NCBI GenBank assembly: GCA_944391395.1
Contig: CALXTI010000005.1
Coordinates: 1 to 64,000, forward strand
DNA length: 64,000 nt
Source: an uncultured Alphaproteobacteria bacterium
Lineage (GTDB): Bacteria > Pseudomonadota > Alphaproteobacteria > RF32 > CAG-239
Reading direction: 5' to 3'
Positions within the stretch are counted from its first letter, which is position 1; each line of letters begins with the position of its first letter. Both the position numbers and the translations under genes were made by a program. This document shows, in pieces, positions 50,851-59,590 of the stretch. The notes under the pieces were generated by a model, which made no database searches, was not told the origin of the DNA, and saw only the letters and a list, made by a program, of their open reading frames with translations.

Positions 50851-51768
50851 TCAGACGTAGCTTTTGAGCTTTTGCGCACTGACGCGGAGAAGTTCGTGTT
50901 CTTCATCGCTCAAACGCGGATAGATAATTTTTTCAACGCCGTTTTTGTTGATGATGGCAGGTAGCGACAAGCATATATCTTTGATACCTTCCACATCTTC
51001 GTGAAAAGATGACACGGTCAAAATGGCGTTTTCGTTGGTGCCGATGGCTTGACAAATGCGGGTCAATCCGCCGGCAATTCCGTAAAACGTGGCGCCTTTA
51101 CCGTCAATGATTTTATAGGCGGCGTTGCGGACGTTGTCATCAATTTCAGCCTTGATTTCGGGGGTTAAAGGACGATTCAAATCAGCTCCCAAAGTGGCAA
51201 TCGGCAATGTGCCGGCATCGCAATTCGACCAGACCAAAACTTCGCTGTCGCCATGTTCGCCCAATACGTTGGCGTGAATCGATTTGGAAGAAAGCCCTAA
51301 ATATTCGCCCAACAACGTGCGGAATCGCGAAGTGTCCAAAATGGTGCCGCTGCCGAAAACGCGACTCTTGGGCAGACCGGAAAGTTTTAATGCGTATTCG
51401 GTTAAAATATCAACCGGATTGGAGGCCACGAGGATGATGGCGTTGGGAACGTTTGCCATGATTTGGTCAATGATGTTCTTGAAAATGGCGGCGTTTCTTT
51501 CCATCAAATCAAGCCGGGTTTCGCCCGGGCGTTGATTGGCGCCGGCGGTGATAATGACGACGTCGGCGTTTTTAAGGTCGCCGTATGTGCCGGCATACAC
51601 TTTGCTGGCATAGGCAAAGGTTGTTGCATGTGATATGTCAAGCGCTTCGGCCTGAGCTTTTTTTTCATTGCTGTCAATCAAGATAACTTCGCGTGCCACG
51701 CCGCGCAGAACAAGCGCAAATGCCGTTGCGCTTCCGACCTGTCCGGCGCCGATAATTCCTATTTTCAT
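50851..51768 (-). CDS. ldh: L-lactate dehydrogenase
   Basis: A 305-residue NAD-dependent enzyme of the LDH/MDH family. The Rossmann motif is GIIGAGQVGSA. The specificity loop reads GANQRPGETR, with Gln79 at the position where malate dehydrogenases have Arg, so lactate is the expected product. Catalytic Asp145, Arg148 and His172 (LGEHGDSE) are in place. It re-oxidises NADH by reducing pyruvate in fermentation, together with AdhE. Confidence 0.93.
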   Translation of the reverse strand: MKIGIIGAGQVGSATAFALVLRGVAREVILIDSNEKKAQAEALDISHATTFAYASKVYAGTYGDLKNADVVIITAGANQRPGETRLDLMERNAAIFKNIIDQIMANVPNAIILVASNPVDILTEYALKLSGLPKSRVFGSGTILDTSRFRTLLGEYLGLSSKSIHANVLGEHGDSEVLVWSNCDAGTLPIATLGADLNRPLTPEIKAEIDDNVRNAAYKIIDGKGATFYGIAGGLTRICQAIGTNENAILTVSSFHEDVEGIKDICLSLPAIINKNGVEKIIYPRLSDEEHELLRVSAQKLKSYV

Positions 51769-52044
51769 TTGTTGTTTCCTCTTATAATCTTAAGCTGTTT
51801 GCTTCATGTGCGAAATATAATGATTAATATTTAAATGACAATGGCTTTTTATACACTATTTATAACGATTTGTTACAATGATAAAAATATTAAAAATCAA
51901 TTAGTTATGTTGTTTCCGGCGTATTTTTTTGCGGTTTTTTTAAAAAAAAGCTTGTCAAAGGGTGCAAAATTATGTTAACAACCTAATCAAGGTTCGCAAG
52001 TGAGCCTGAAAATTTGTTTTTAATTTATATAGAGGTTTAAATAC

Positions 52045-52278
52045 ATGACTGATACCGCTAATCGCGTTAAAAAGATCGTTGCCGAGCATCTTGGCGTTGA
52101 AGAATCCAAAGTAACCGAAAGCGCAAGCTTCATTGATGATTTGGGCGCCGACAGCTTGGATACCGTTGAATTGGTTATGGCATTTGAAGAAGAATTCGGC
52201 TGCGAAATTCCTGATGAAGCCGCTGAAAAAATTCTTACCGTTAAAGATGCTATTGACTATCTTTCAAAGAATGCGTAA
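52045..52278 (+). CDS. acpP: Acyl carrier protein
   Basis: A 77-residue acidic four-helix protein. Ser37 in [10 protein letters not shown] is the site of 4'-phosphopantetheine attachment. Length and sequence are canonical. fabF follows after a terminator, the common acpP-fabF order; fabD and fabG are not in the window. Confidence 0.98.
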   Translation: MTDTANRVKKIVAEHLGVEESKVTESASFIDDLGADSLDTVELVMAFEEEFGCEIPDEAAEKILTVKDAIDYLSKNA

Positions 52279-52304
52279 GTCTTGTGGCTTAAATTAAGTG
52301 TGAG

Positions 52305-52332
52305 AACTCGCTGCTATCAGGCGAGTTTTTTC
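52305..52332 (+). terminator. Terminator between acpP and fabF
   Basis: AACTCGC pairs with GCGAGTT over nine bases, followed by five more T residues. It could be partly read through to give more ACP than FabF. Confidence 0.8.
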
Positions 52333-52361
52333 GTATCGTGTTAGGTTTAAGAGGTATGTAA

Positions 52362-53630
52362 ATGAGAAGAGTTGTGATAACCGGCTTGGGCGTTATTTCC
52401 CCTTTGGGTCGCGGCGTGGAACATAACTGGAAACGTCTGCTTAACGGAGAATCCGGGATTGCAAAAATTGAAGATATAGACTTGAAAGATATTCCGGTCA
52501 GAATCGCCGGCCGGGTGCCGTGGGGCGAAGCTGAAGGCGAATTTAATCCGGACAGTGTTTTGCCGCCCAAAGATCAAAAAAAGAACGATCGGTTTATTCT
52601 TTATGGCTTGGCTGCCGGCAGCGATGCCATTCATGACGCCGGTTATATTCCCGAAAGCGAAGAAGAAAAGAATCGCTTTGGTGTGATGATGGGTTCGGGA
52701 ATCGGCGGTTTGGAAACTATTTACGAAAACTCTTTGTCTTTTCACGAATCCGGCATCAAACGCATTTCGCCGTTTTTTATTCCGGCCTCGCTGATTAATC
52801 TGATTTCGGGTAATTTATCCATTATGTATGGCTTGAAAGGTCCGAATCACGCCTGTGTGACGGCTTGTTCGACCGGAACGCACGCTATCGGCGATGCGGC
52901 ACGAATCATTGCCATGAACGATGCCGATGTCATGGTTGCCGGCGGTGCGGAATCGGCGGTTAACGTGCTGGGTCTGGCCGGGTTTGCCCGTATGCGGGCC
53001 ATTACTTCGGACTTTAACGATGAACCGGAAAAAGCTTCGCGGCCGTGGGATAAGCGCCGCAGCGGTTTTGTCATGGGTGAGGGATCCGGCGCGGTGGTGC
53101 TGGAAGAGCTGGAACATGCCAAAGCCAGAGGTGCTAAGATTTATGCCGAAGTTGTCGGTTACGGTATGAGCGGCGACGCTTATCATATTACCGCGCCTTC
53201 CGGCGACGGCGCATACCGTGCCATGAAGATGGCGGCAGATCATGCCAGAGAACACGGTGTTGAGCTAAAAGACATCAACTATATCAACGCGCACGGCACT
53301 TCAACGCCGGCAGGAGATGTCGGTGAAGCTTTGGCGGTTAAGCGTTTGTTCGGCGATGATTTGAAATATGTTTCCATGTCTTCCACAAAATCCGCCATCG
53401 GGCATTTGCTCGGTGCAGCCGGTGCGGTTGAGGCGGTTTATACGGTTTTAGCGCTGCGCGATCAGATTTGCCCGCCAACGCTCAATTTGGAAGAGGTCGA
53501 AGACGAAGTTGCCGATATGGATTTGGTTCCGCTTAAAGCCAAGAAAAAAACTATTAAAGCGGCTATGTCAAATTCATTTGGTTTTGGCGGGACAAACTCG
53601 TCGCTGGTCTTGAAAAAATTTGAAGACTAA
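52362..53630 (+). CDS. fabF: Beta-ketoacyl-ACP synthase II
   Basis: A 422-residue condensing enzyme of fatty-acid elongation. The catalytic triad is Cys169 (TACSTGTHAIG), His311 (INAHGTSTP) and His348 (SAIGHLLGAAGA). The length is slightly above the usual 412-415. AAGAGG precedes the start. Confidence 0.97.
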   Translation: MRRVVITGLGVISPLGRGVEHNWKRLLNGESGIAKIEDIDLKDIPVRIAGRVPWGEAEGEFNPDSVLPPKDQKKNDRFILYGLAAGSDAIHDAGYIPESEEEKNRFGVMMGSGIGGLETIYENSLSFHESGIKRISPFFIPASLINLISGNLSIMYGLKGPNHACVTACSTGTHAIGDAARIIAMNDADVMVAGGAESAVNVLGLAGFARMRAITSDFNDEPEKASRPWDKRRSGFVMGEGSGAVVLEELEHAKARGAKIYAEVVGYGMSGDAYHITAPSGDGAYRAMKMAADHAREHGVELKDINYINAHGTSTPAGDVGEALAVKRLFGDDLKYVSMSSTKSAIGHLLGAAGAVEAVYTVLALRDQICPPTLNLEEVEDEVADMDLVPLKAKKKTIKAAMSNSFGFGGTNSSLVLKKFED

Positions 53631-53652
53631 AACTTAAAAGCCTGTATTAAAG

Positions 53653-53679
53653 CCGGACACAACAGTCCGGTTTTTTTTT
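53653..53679 (+). terminator. Terminator of fabF
   Basis: CCGGAC pairs with GTCCGG over six bases, followed by nine T residues. Confidence 0.9.
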
Positions 53680-53707
53680 GTTTTTATGTTGGCGTTCAAA
53701 ACTTTTA

Positions 53708-53736
53708 TTGACACAATCCGCGGAAAATTTTAGGAT
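53708..53736 (+). promoter_or_regulatory. Promoter of the 53778 gene
   Basis: TTGACA (53708-53713) and TAGGAT (53731-53736) with 17-bp spacing, about 40 bp ahead of the gene. Confidence 0.6.
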
Positions 53737-53777
53737 TGTGATGTTGAATGAAATTATTAATAAAATAATATGTATAT

Positions 53778-54392
53778 ATGGAAAAAATTTATGTATCTCC
53801 CCTGATTGTCAGAGAGATAGGGGGAAAATTTGCCGGATTTGTCTTTGATGATGGTGAATTGAAACAAATCGTCGAAGGCAAAAAGTATAGAAAATTGCAC
53901 AGTTTCCGTAGTTCGGACAAAGCGGCTTCGGGGTATCATCTGAGTAAGGAATGGCATAGTTGTGAGTGCTTTCATCTCTTCATGCAAGACGATGAGAGCG
54001 TGGTCATTTTTTGGGAAACAGATGATAATGTCGAACGCATCGGGCGGTTTCCCAGTTTCAATACCTGGGTAGAAAATGTGGAACTATGTGATGCCGCGGC
54101 GTTGACTAAGGTAGAAATCAGACACACTTGTATTGTCGTGTGCCGAGACAACAAATGGTTTCTTTTAGTCGGCGAAAAGCTGCAAAGTTTGGGGCAAAAG
54201 CTTTCATCCCGAGTGTTTTATGATGCAGATAAGTGTATTCTGACACTTTCGGGATTGTCATCTTATGACAAAGCAGAACATGTCCGCATCTTAGACGCAG
54301 CTTCCAATGAAGTCTGTTTTGAATGTAACGGCCGCTATTATCATAAAAAATATAACGGGCGTTGGAAAGATGTTTGGAAATTTAAGATTTAA
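53778..54392 (+). CDS. Hypothetical beta-rich protein
   Basis: A 204-residue soluble protein with no recognised family. Several short strands look repeated (FAGFVFDDGELKQIVEGKKY; IVVCRDNKWFLLVGEKLQSL), and there are seven Cys residues. There is no signal peptide. It has its own promoter and terminator, and a weak ribosome site. Confidence 0.6.
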   Translation: MEKIYVSPLIVREIGGKFAGFVFDDGELKQIVEGKKYRKLHSFRSSDKAASGYHLSKEWHSCECFHLFMQDDESVVIFWETDDNVERIGRFPSFNTWVENVELCDAAALTKVEIRHTCIVVCRDNKWFLLVGEKLQSLGQKLSSRVFYDADKCILTLSGLSSYDKAEHVRILDAASNEVCFECNGRYYHKKYNGRWKDVWKFKI

Positions 54393-54443
54393 ACGTGTTT
54401 TGAGATGTTTCTTTTACCAAGAAACTATCAAACACGTTTTTTT
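54391..54443. terminator. Bidirectional terminator
   Basis: AACGTGTTTTGA pairs with TCAAACACGTT, enclosing an inner GTTTCTT/AAGAAAC hairpin; T7 follows. Confidence 0.75.
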
Positions 54444-54457
54444 GTTATTGCAATGGC

Positions 54458-55090
54458 CTATTCGCATTGAGATTGTATGATTTCGGTAATCGGACGGTAA
54501 GTTTTGCGATGTTCCGGCGTGATGCCATGTTTTTTTAAGCCTTCTATATGGGCTTTGGTTCCGTATCCGGCGTTTTTTTCAAAGCCGTAAAAGGGATATT
54601 TTCGCGCCAGCTCCGTCATTAGGCGGTCGCGGTATACTTTAGCCATGATTGAAGCGGCGGCAACCGAATATGATGTTGCATCGCCTTTGATGAGCGTAAC
54701 ACTCGGACAGGGAAAATTTTTTGGCTGGCGGTTGCCATCAATGATTGCCATGTCAGGAAGTTTCGGCAGCTTTTCCACAGCACGCCGCATAGCCAAAAAG
54801 GTTGCCTGCAAAATATTCATATCATCAATTTCCTGTGCGGAAGCCTCGCCGATGCCATAATTTAATTTGCCGTTTTGCGCCTCTTGTTTAAGGAGTTCGT
54901 AAAGTTCTTCACGTTTTTTGGCGGAGAGTTTTTTTGAATCATTTAATGAATTTATGAGAGTTGGATTGATGTTGCGAGTATAAAAAACAACAGTAGCTGC
55001 AACCACAGGCCCTGCCCATGGTCCGCGGCCGGCTTCGTCAACACCGGCAATCAAGCCTTGATATTTGCTTTCTTCACGCCAATCCGGCAT
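54458..55090 (-). CDS. rnhB: Ribonuclease HII
   Basis: A 210-residue enzyme that cuts RNA embedded in DNA and acts in ribonucleotide excision repair. The start of the active site, GVDEAGRGPWAGPVVAA, gives Asp18 and Glu19; a further Asp is in MAIIDGNRQP. The length is normal. Confidence 0.95.
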   Translation of the reverse strand: MPDWREESKYQGLIAGVDEAGRGPWAGPVVAATVVFYTRNINPTLINSLNDSKKLSAKKREELYELLKQEAQNGKLNYGIGEASAQEIDDMNILQATFLAMRRAVEKLPKLPDMAIIDGNRQPKNFPCPSVTLIKGDATSYSVAAASIMAKVYRDRLMTELARKYPFYGFEKNAGYGTKAHIEGLKKHGITPEHRKTYRPITEIIQSQCE

Positions 55091-55218
55091 TGTGTATCTC
55101 CTTTTGTTTTAAGGGGTAGCATAAATAAATATAAGATTCAAACGTTATTTCTGATGGTCTTATAAATCTTGTTTCAGCTTACCGCATTTTATCCGGTATA
55201 AGAGTTAATTAAAAAACA

Positions 55219-55247
55219 TTGACAAAAAAGACAAATTGTAGTAATGA
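55219..55247 (+). promoter_or_regulatory. Promoter of the 55278 gene
   Basis: TTGACA (55219-55224) and TAATGA (55242-55247) with 17-bp spacing. Confidence 0.5.
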
Positions 55248-55277
55248 TATATATGTAAACTTAAAAATTAAAGAATT

Positions 55278-55616
55278 ATGAGAGAGATAAAAAATGATCC
55301 TCAAGTGGTTGAGTTCGTCCGCTTGATGGAAAAGAAAAACTTTTCAGCCATGAAAAAGATGCTGGATGAGGGTTTCAACCCAAATTCCAGCTATGAAAGC
55401 TGGGAACACTACTCCTATGACAACGGAGAGATTGATGGTGGATGGGCCATAATTTCTCGTCGGTTGATAGAACTTGATACTGTAAGGGAGTGTCCTGCCC
55501 TCAAGAAACTCTTGGAGCACTACGGTGCTAAGACGGAGCGTCAGGAAAGTTGGGAGCGGTACATGGCAGAAAGGGCTGCAGAAGAAGCGGAAGTTGATAG
55601 ACTTCTGAACGAGTAG
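55278..55616 (+). CDS. Small hypothetical protein, possibly ankyrin-like
   Basis: A 112-residue helical, charged protein. MLDEGFNPNSSYE and LKKLLEHYGAKTERQ look like single ankyrin-type turns, but a full repeat cannot be shown. The Glu/Arg-rich C terminus is helical. It is a single-gene unit with a terminator. Confidence 0.55.
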   Translation: MREIKNDPQVVEFVRLMEKKNFSAMKKMLDEGFNPNSSYESWEHYSYDNGEIDGGWAIISRRLIELDTVRECPALKKLLEHYGAKTERQESWERYMAERAAEEAEVDRLLNE

Positions 55617-55635
55617 TCCTTTACTCTGAAAAATT

Positions 55636-55669
55636 AAAAAAGGTTTGAGTTTCAGCTCAAACCTTTTTT
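55636..55669. terminator. Bidirectional terminator
   Basis: AAAAAAGGTTTGAG pairs with CTCAAACCTTTTTT over six bases. Confidence 0.9.
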
Positions 55670-55691
55670 CTTTTATAAAACCGGCTTGTTA

Positions 55692-56453
55692 TTACAAAAT
55701 AACATATTCAATTTTATTATATCCGGCTTCAATCACATTGATGCGCAAATCTTTTATAATAATCGTCTGTTGACCGGTCGGGAAAATAAATTCTTCCGAT
55801 TGGCCGTCAAGCCCTAAAGTTGAGTATGTAAAGCGCATGTAGTTGTTAACAACGCCATCGTAGCGTAATTCCCAGCCTTCCATAATATCGGTGTTCTCTG
55901 AACGAGTGGTAACCACCGGTGTAAAGACGATGTCTTCCGGTTCCGGGAAAAAGACGATATCCAACACAGCCAACCGGCCGTCAACGATGCGGCCTATTCG
56001 GTTAAACAATTCGCCGTCTTCATTAACCATTAAAATATCGCCGCTTTTGCCCTGACGCACCAGCATATATTTTGTGCCGTTGAAAGTTGTTTCGCCGAAA
56101 GCGTCGAATTTGCTGCCTTTTTTGATATACAGCGGCGAATAACTGGAGCTCATGACTGCGTCTTTATTGACGGTCAAGGTTTCCGAACCGTAAAAATCCG
56201 TCCGATGCGTGCGGCTGAAAGCCATGATGCCGCCGACTTTGGTGATTAAAACCTGGTTGCGTTCAATATCATCTTCGGTGATGGTTTTGCTTTCGGTTAA
56301 ATATTCATCGCCGGTTTTGGTGTCGTAATAGAAAATTTCTTCCGTTTGCCAAATTTGGAAAAATTTGTTGCGGCCATGAAAAATGTCCATGTCTCCGGCA
56401 TAAATACAAGCCGATAACATGGAAAGGGATAAAAGTGCAGCTAATTTTTTCAT
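55692..56453 (-). CDS. Hypothetical lipoprotein
   Basis: A 253-residue exported protein. The signal peptide ends in a good lipobox (LSAC), with Cys16 as the lipidation site, so it is a likely substrate of Lnt. The mature part is beta-rich with many Thr, Asp and Tyr residues and no recognised domain. It is divergent from prmA. Confidence 0.7.
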   Translation of the reverse strand: MKKLAALLSLSMLSACIYAGDMDIFHGRNKFFQIWQTEEIFYYDTKTGDEYLTESKTITEDDIERNQVLITKVGGIMAFSRTHRTDFYGSETLTVNKDAVMSSSYSPLYIKKGSKFDAFGETTFNGTKYMLVRQGKSGDILMVNEDGELFNRIGRIVDGRLAVLDIVFFPEPEDIVFTPVVTTRSENTDIMEGWELRYDGVVNNYMRFTYSTLGLDGQSEEFIFPTGQQTIIIKDLRINVIEAGYNKIEYVIL

Positions 56454-56542
56454 CGGATTAATCTCTTTTTTAATGTTTAAACATATTCTATGTCGTAATA
56501 TAGATTAAATTTGGTAAACAAATCAATAACAAAAGAGACGAT

Positions 56543-57424
56543 ATGAAGAAGAATTTATCCGAGTGCCTGATGATAAAGTTTGAACCGGTGGAAAATATTC
56601 CGGCGGATTTGGCGGATTTTCTGGACGGATATTTTACGGTAACGGCTTGTAATTACAAAGATGACGGCAGGGAAGAATATGTCGGTTATGCCGCCATGGA
56701 TTTTGATGCCGACGACCTTAAACAACAGGCAACCGCAATCGGTGTTAAACTTTTGCCTTATACGGTTGAAAAATTGACCAGCCAAAACTGGCTTGCCGAT
56801 AACGTGATTGAATTTCCGCCGATTGAAGTGGCTGATTTTTGTGTTTACGGCGTGCATGAAAAACAAACGCCGCAAACGGATAAACTAGCCATAAGAATAT
56901 ACGCCGCCACGGCTTTCGGGTCATCACATCAGACGACGAAGTCTTGCTTGCAAGCCATAAGTGATTTGAGCGTATCGGGTGCAAAGCATCGAAAAATTTT
57001 GGATATGGGTACCGGGTCGGGCATTTTGTCGCTGGCTTGCGCCAAGCTCTGGGCAAAAGACGAGCCTCATATCGTGGCAGCCGATATTGATGTAGAATCG
57101 GTCAATGTAACGGCGCAGAATGCTTATGATAATCATCTGGAAAAATATATCGACGTAGTGCAAAGCGATGGTTATCAAGCAGAGATTATCAAACAAAACG
57201 CACCATATGACATTATCTTGGCTAATATTTTAGCCCGCCCATTGATTGAAATGGCGCCTTTGCTTGCCGCGCATCTGGCATCAGGCGGCCATGCTGTTCT
57301 TTCCGGTTTTGTGGACGATCAGATTGAATGGGTGGTTTCTGCCCATGAAAAGCAGGGTCTGAAACTATTAAAAGTATATGATATGGATAATTGGCATGCG
57401 GTGTTGATGGAGAAACAACAATGA
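56543..57424 (+). CDS. prmA: Ribosomal protein L11 methyltransferase
   Basis: A 293-residue SAM-dependent enzyme that trimethylates L11. The SAM motif is ILDMGTGSGILSLA and the substrate motif is ILANILARPLIEMAP. The N-terminal substrate-recognition domain is present though diverged. Its stop overlaps the start of the next gene (ATGA). Confidence 0.9.
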   Translation: MKKNLSECLMIKFEPVENIPADLADFLDGYFTVTACNYKDDGREEYVGYAAMDFDADDLKQQATAIGVKLLPYTVEKLTSQNWLADNVIEFPPIEVADFCVYGVHEKQTPQTDKLAIRIYAATAFGSSHQTTKSCLQAISDLSVSGAKHRKILDMGTGSGILSLACAKLWAKDEPHIVAADIDVESVNVTAQNAYDNHLEKYIDVVQSDGYQAEIIKQNAPYDIILANILARPLIEMAPLLAAHLASGGHAVLSGFVDDQIEWVVSAHEKQGLKLLKVYDMDNWHAVLMEKQQ

Positions 57425-59106
57425 GCTTAAAAGAACTGCAAAAATATTTGAAAGATAAAAATATTCCGGCTTTTTTTCAGCCGATGTCCAATATGTTTTT
57501 GGGGCAGGATATTTTGCCGGAAGAAAATAGAATCAGGGCGTTGACGGGTTTTTCCGGTTCGGCCGGAATGTTGCTTATAACGCCTGAAAAGGCTTGGCTT
57601 TTGGTGGACGGACGTTATGCTATACAGGCACGTTATGAAACTAACCCCAAAGAAGTTACGGTGATAGACAGCCGAAATTTTTTTCTGACACTTGGTTCGT
57701 TGTGTCGTGAAAATCAGATTCAAAAACTTTTTTATAATCCGTGGTGTGTTTCGGTTAAAAATGTGCGCTATTTTTGTAAAGTCTTTTCAGATATTGTGTT
57801 GCAGGAAGATAAAGATTTAACAAACCCGCTTTTATCGTCCAAACCGGTTGAGGTTTTTGCTCATGATATTAAATACGCCGGCAAGAGTGCGGCGGAAAAA
57901 TGTGCCGAAGTTGCCGCAAAAATTCCTTCTGACTGCGCTGCATTGTTGATAACTTCCGCTGATCAGGTTTCATGGTTGATGAATCTGCGTTCGCGCACTT
58001 TGCCGGATACGCCGGTTTTGCGGGTTTATGCGCTTTTGGATCGCTCGGGTAAAGCGTGTGTTTATGCCGACGGTTGTGTTTATGAGGGGATTAAGCCGTT
58101 GAGCGCGCTTGCGACTGATTTGCAGATATATCACGGCCAATCTGTTTTGGCGGATATGGCCGACACGCCGCAACAAATTTTAAATTTGCTGCCGAAAGGT
58201 GTTGATTTGTGTTTTAGAGATTTTAATCCTGCCGCGAAAATGAAACTTATTAAAAATGAGACCGAATTGGCGGGTTACAAAAACGCTCATCTCCGTGACG
58301 GTGTTGCCGTCAGTAAATTTTTGTGTTGGCTGGAAAACCACCGGCAAGGCATGACCGAGTGGGATGTTGTGCAAAAACTGGGCGCATTCCGCCGTCAACA
58401 AGATTTGTTTTTTTCCGGAAGTTTCGGTACGATTGCCGCGGTTGGTGCCAATGCGGCGGTGGTGCATTATCAGCCGTCGGAAAAAAACTGCGCGATGCTG
58501 GAAGATAATACGGTGTTGTTGCTGGACAGTGGCGCGCAATATTATGACGGCACAACTGATGTTACCCGTACCATTGCTTTGGGAACACCCTCGACAGAAA
58601 TCAAAACAGCTTTCACTTATGTGCTGAAAGCGCACATTGCGTTGGCAACGGCACGTTTCCCCGAAGCAACTTCCGGAAATGCGCTTGATGCGATTGCCCG
58701 AGTTCCGTTATGGCGGCAGGGGATGGATTATGCTCACGGCACCGGACACGGTGTCGGGCATTTTGCCAATGTGCATGAAGGGCCGTTTGCCATCAGTGCG
58801 GTTAATCCGTTGCCGATTTATTGCAATTATGTTACCTCCAATGAGCCGGGATATTATAAAGAAGGCGCTTTCGGTATCCGAATCGAAAACATGGTTTATA
58901 CCGTGCCGGCGGAATATGACGGGTATTTGAAATTTGAAAACCTAACCTTAATCCCTATTGATAAACGCTTGATTGATAAATATTTGTTAAGCAGCGAAGA
59001 GCAGAGCTGGTTGAACAATTATCATCAAAAAGTGTTTAACTGTTTAGCACCTTATATGAATGCCAATGAGCAAAAATGGTTAGAAGCTTCCTGCTCCCCG
59101 CTTTAA
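57421..59106 (+). CDS. M24-family Xaa-Pro aminopeptidase
   Basis: A 561-residue metallopeptidase of the long, three-domain aminopeptidase P type, which removes N-terminal residues before proline. The metal ligands are Asp and Asp in LLDSGAQYYDGTTDVTR, His in GTGHGVGHF, Glu in TSNEPGYY and Glu in GIRIENM. ATG 57421 (overlap ATGA with prmA) is preferred to the upstream in-frame start. Cytoplasmic, no signal peptide. Confidence 0.92.
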   Translation: MSLKELQKYLKDKNIPAFFQPMSNMFLGQDILPEENRIRALTGFSGSAGMLLITPEKAWLLVDGRYAIQARYETNPKEVTVIDSRNFFLTLGSLCRENQIQKLFYNPWCVSVKNVRYFCKVFSDIVLQEDKDLTNPLLSSKPVEVFAHDIKYAGKSAAEKCAEVAAKIPSDCAALLITSADQVSWLMNLRSRTLPDTPVLRVYALLDRSGKACVYADGCVYEGIKPLSALATDLQIYHGQSVLADMADTPQQILNLLPKGVDLCFRDFNPAAKMKLIKNETELAGYKNAHLRDGVAVSKFLCWLENHRQGMTEWDVVQKLGAFRRQQDLFFSGSFGTIAAVGANAAVVHYQPSEKNCAMLEDNTVLLLDSGAQYYDGTTDVTRTIALGTPSTEIKTAFTYVLKAHIALATARFPEATSGNALDAIARVPLWRQGMDYAHGTGHGVGHFANVHEGPFAISAVNPLPIYCNYVTSNEPGYYKEGAFGIRIENMVYTVPAEYDGYLKFENLTLIPIDKRLIDKYLLSSEEQSWLNNYHQKVFNCLAPYMNANEQKWLEASCSPL

Positions 59107-59125
59107 AATTAAAGACGGAGGGAAT

Positions 59126-59590
59126 ATGAACAAATTTTTGCTGGCGGGTGTTTTTGCCTGCCTGATGATTTTAAATGTGCAGGCGCAGACCGCCTTTGAT
59201 GAGAATTTTGCCAGTAACGAGCCGCTGCAGGAATATTTTGCCGCTGATGCCAATAATGAAAACAAGTCAATCATTTATCTCTTTTATAACGGCGAACAAT
59301 GTTTTAACTGTCCGCAAGCCATTGAAATGATTGAAAATTTGTATAACGAAGAATATGCCGGAGTTTATAGTTTGTTTGTGATTGATTATACGCAGGATGA
59401 TGGTTTTGATTATGCCCAAGCTTATGATTTGTTTGCGCCGCTTGCCGTCGTGTTGGTCAAAATTCAAAATGGTGAGATGTTGGGATATCGCAAATTGAAC
59501 GATATTCATGTCCAAGCCGGAAACAATGAATTTTATGCCCGTTATTTAAGCGAACAAATTGACGATTTTTTAAGAAACTCTGATGCTTAG
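59126..59590 (+). CDS. Exported thioredoxin-like protein (ArsF-like)
   Basis: A 154-residue protein with a Sec signal peptide (about residues 1-20, cut after VQA) and a thioredoxin-like fold. It has a CXXC motif (EQCFNCPQAIEM). The pattern of the C-terminal part (LVKIQNGEMLGYRKLNDIHV, then YLSEQIDDFL) recalls the 'ArsF' nitroreductase-subunit family. A redox role in the periplasm is likely; its partner is unknown. The stop overlaps the convergent M48 gene by 4 bp. Confidence 0.65.
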   Translation: MNKFLLAGVFACLMILNVQAQTAFDENFASNEPLQEYFAADANNENKSIIYLFYNGEQCFNCPQAIEMIENLYNEEYAGVYSLFVIDYTQDDGFDYAQAYDLFAPLAVVLVKIQNGEMLGYRKLNDIHVQAGNNEFYARYLSEQIDDFLRNSDA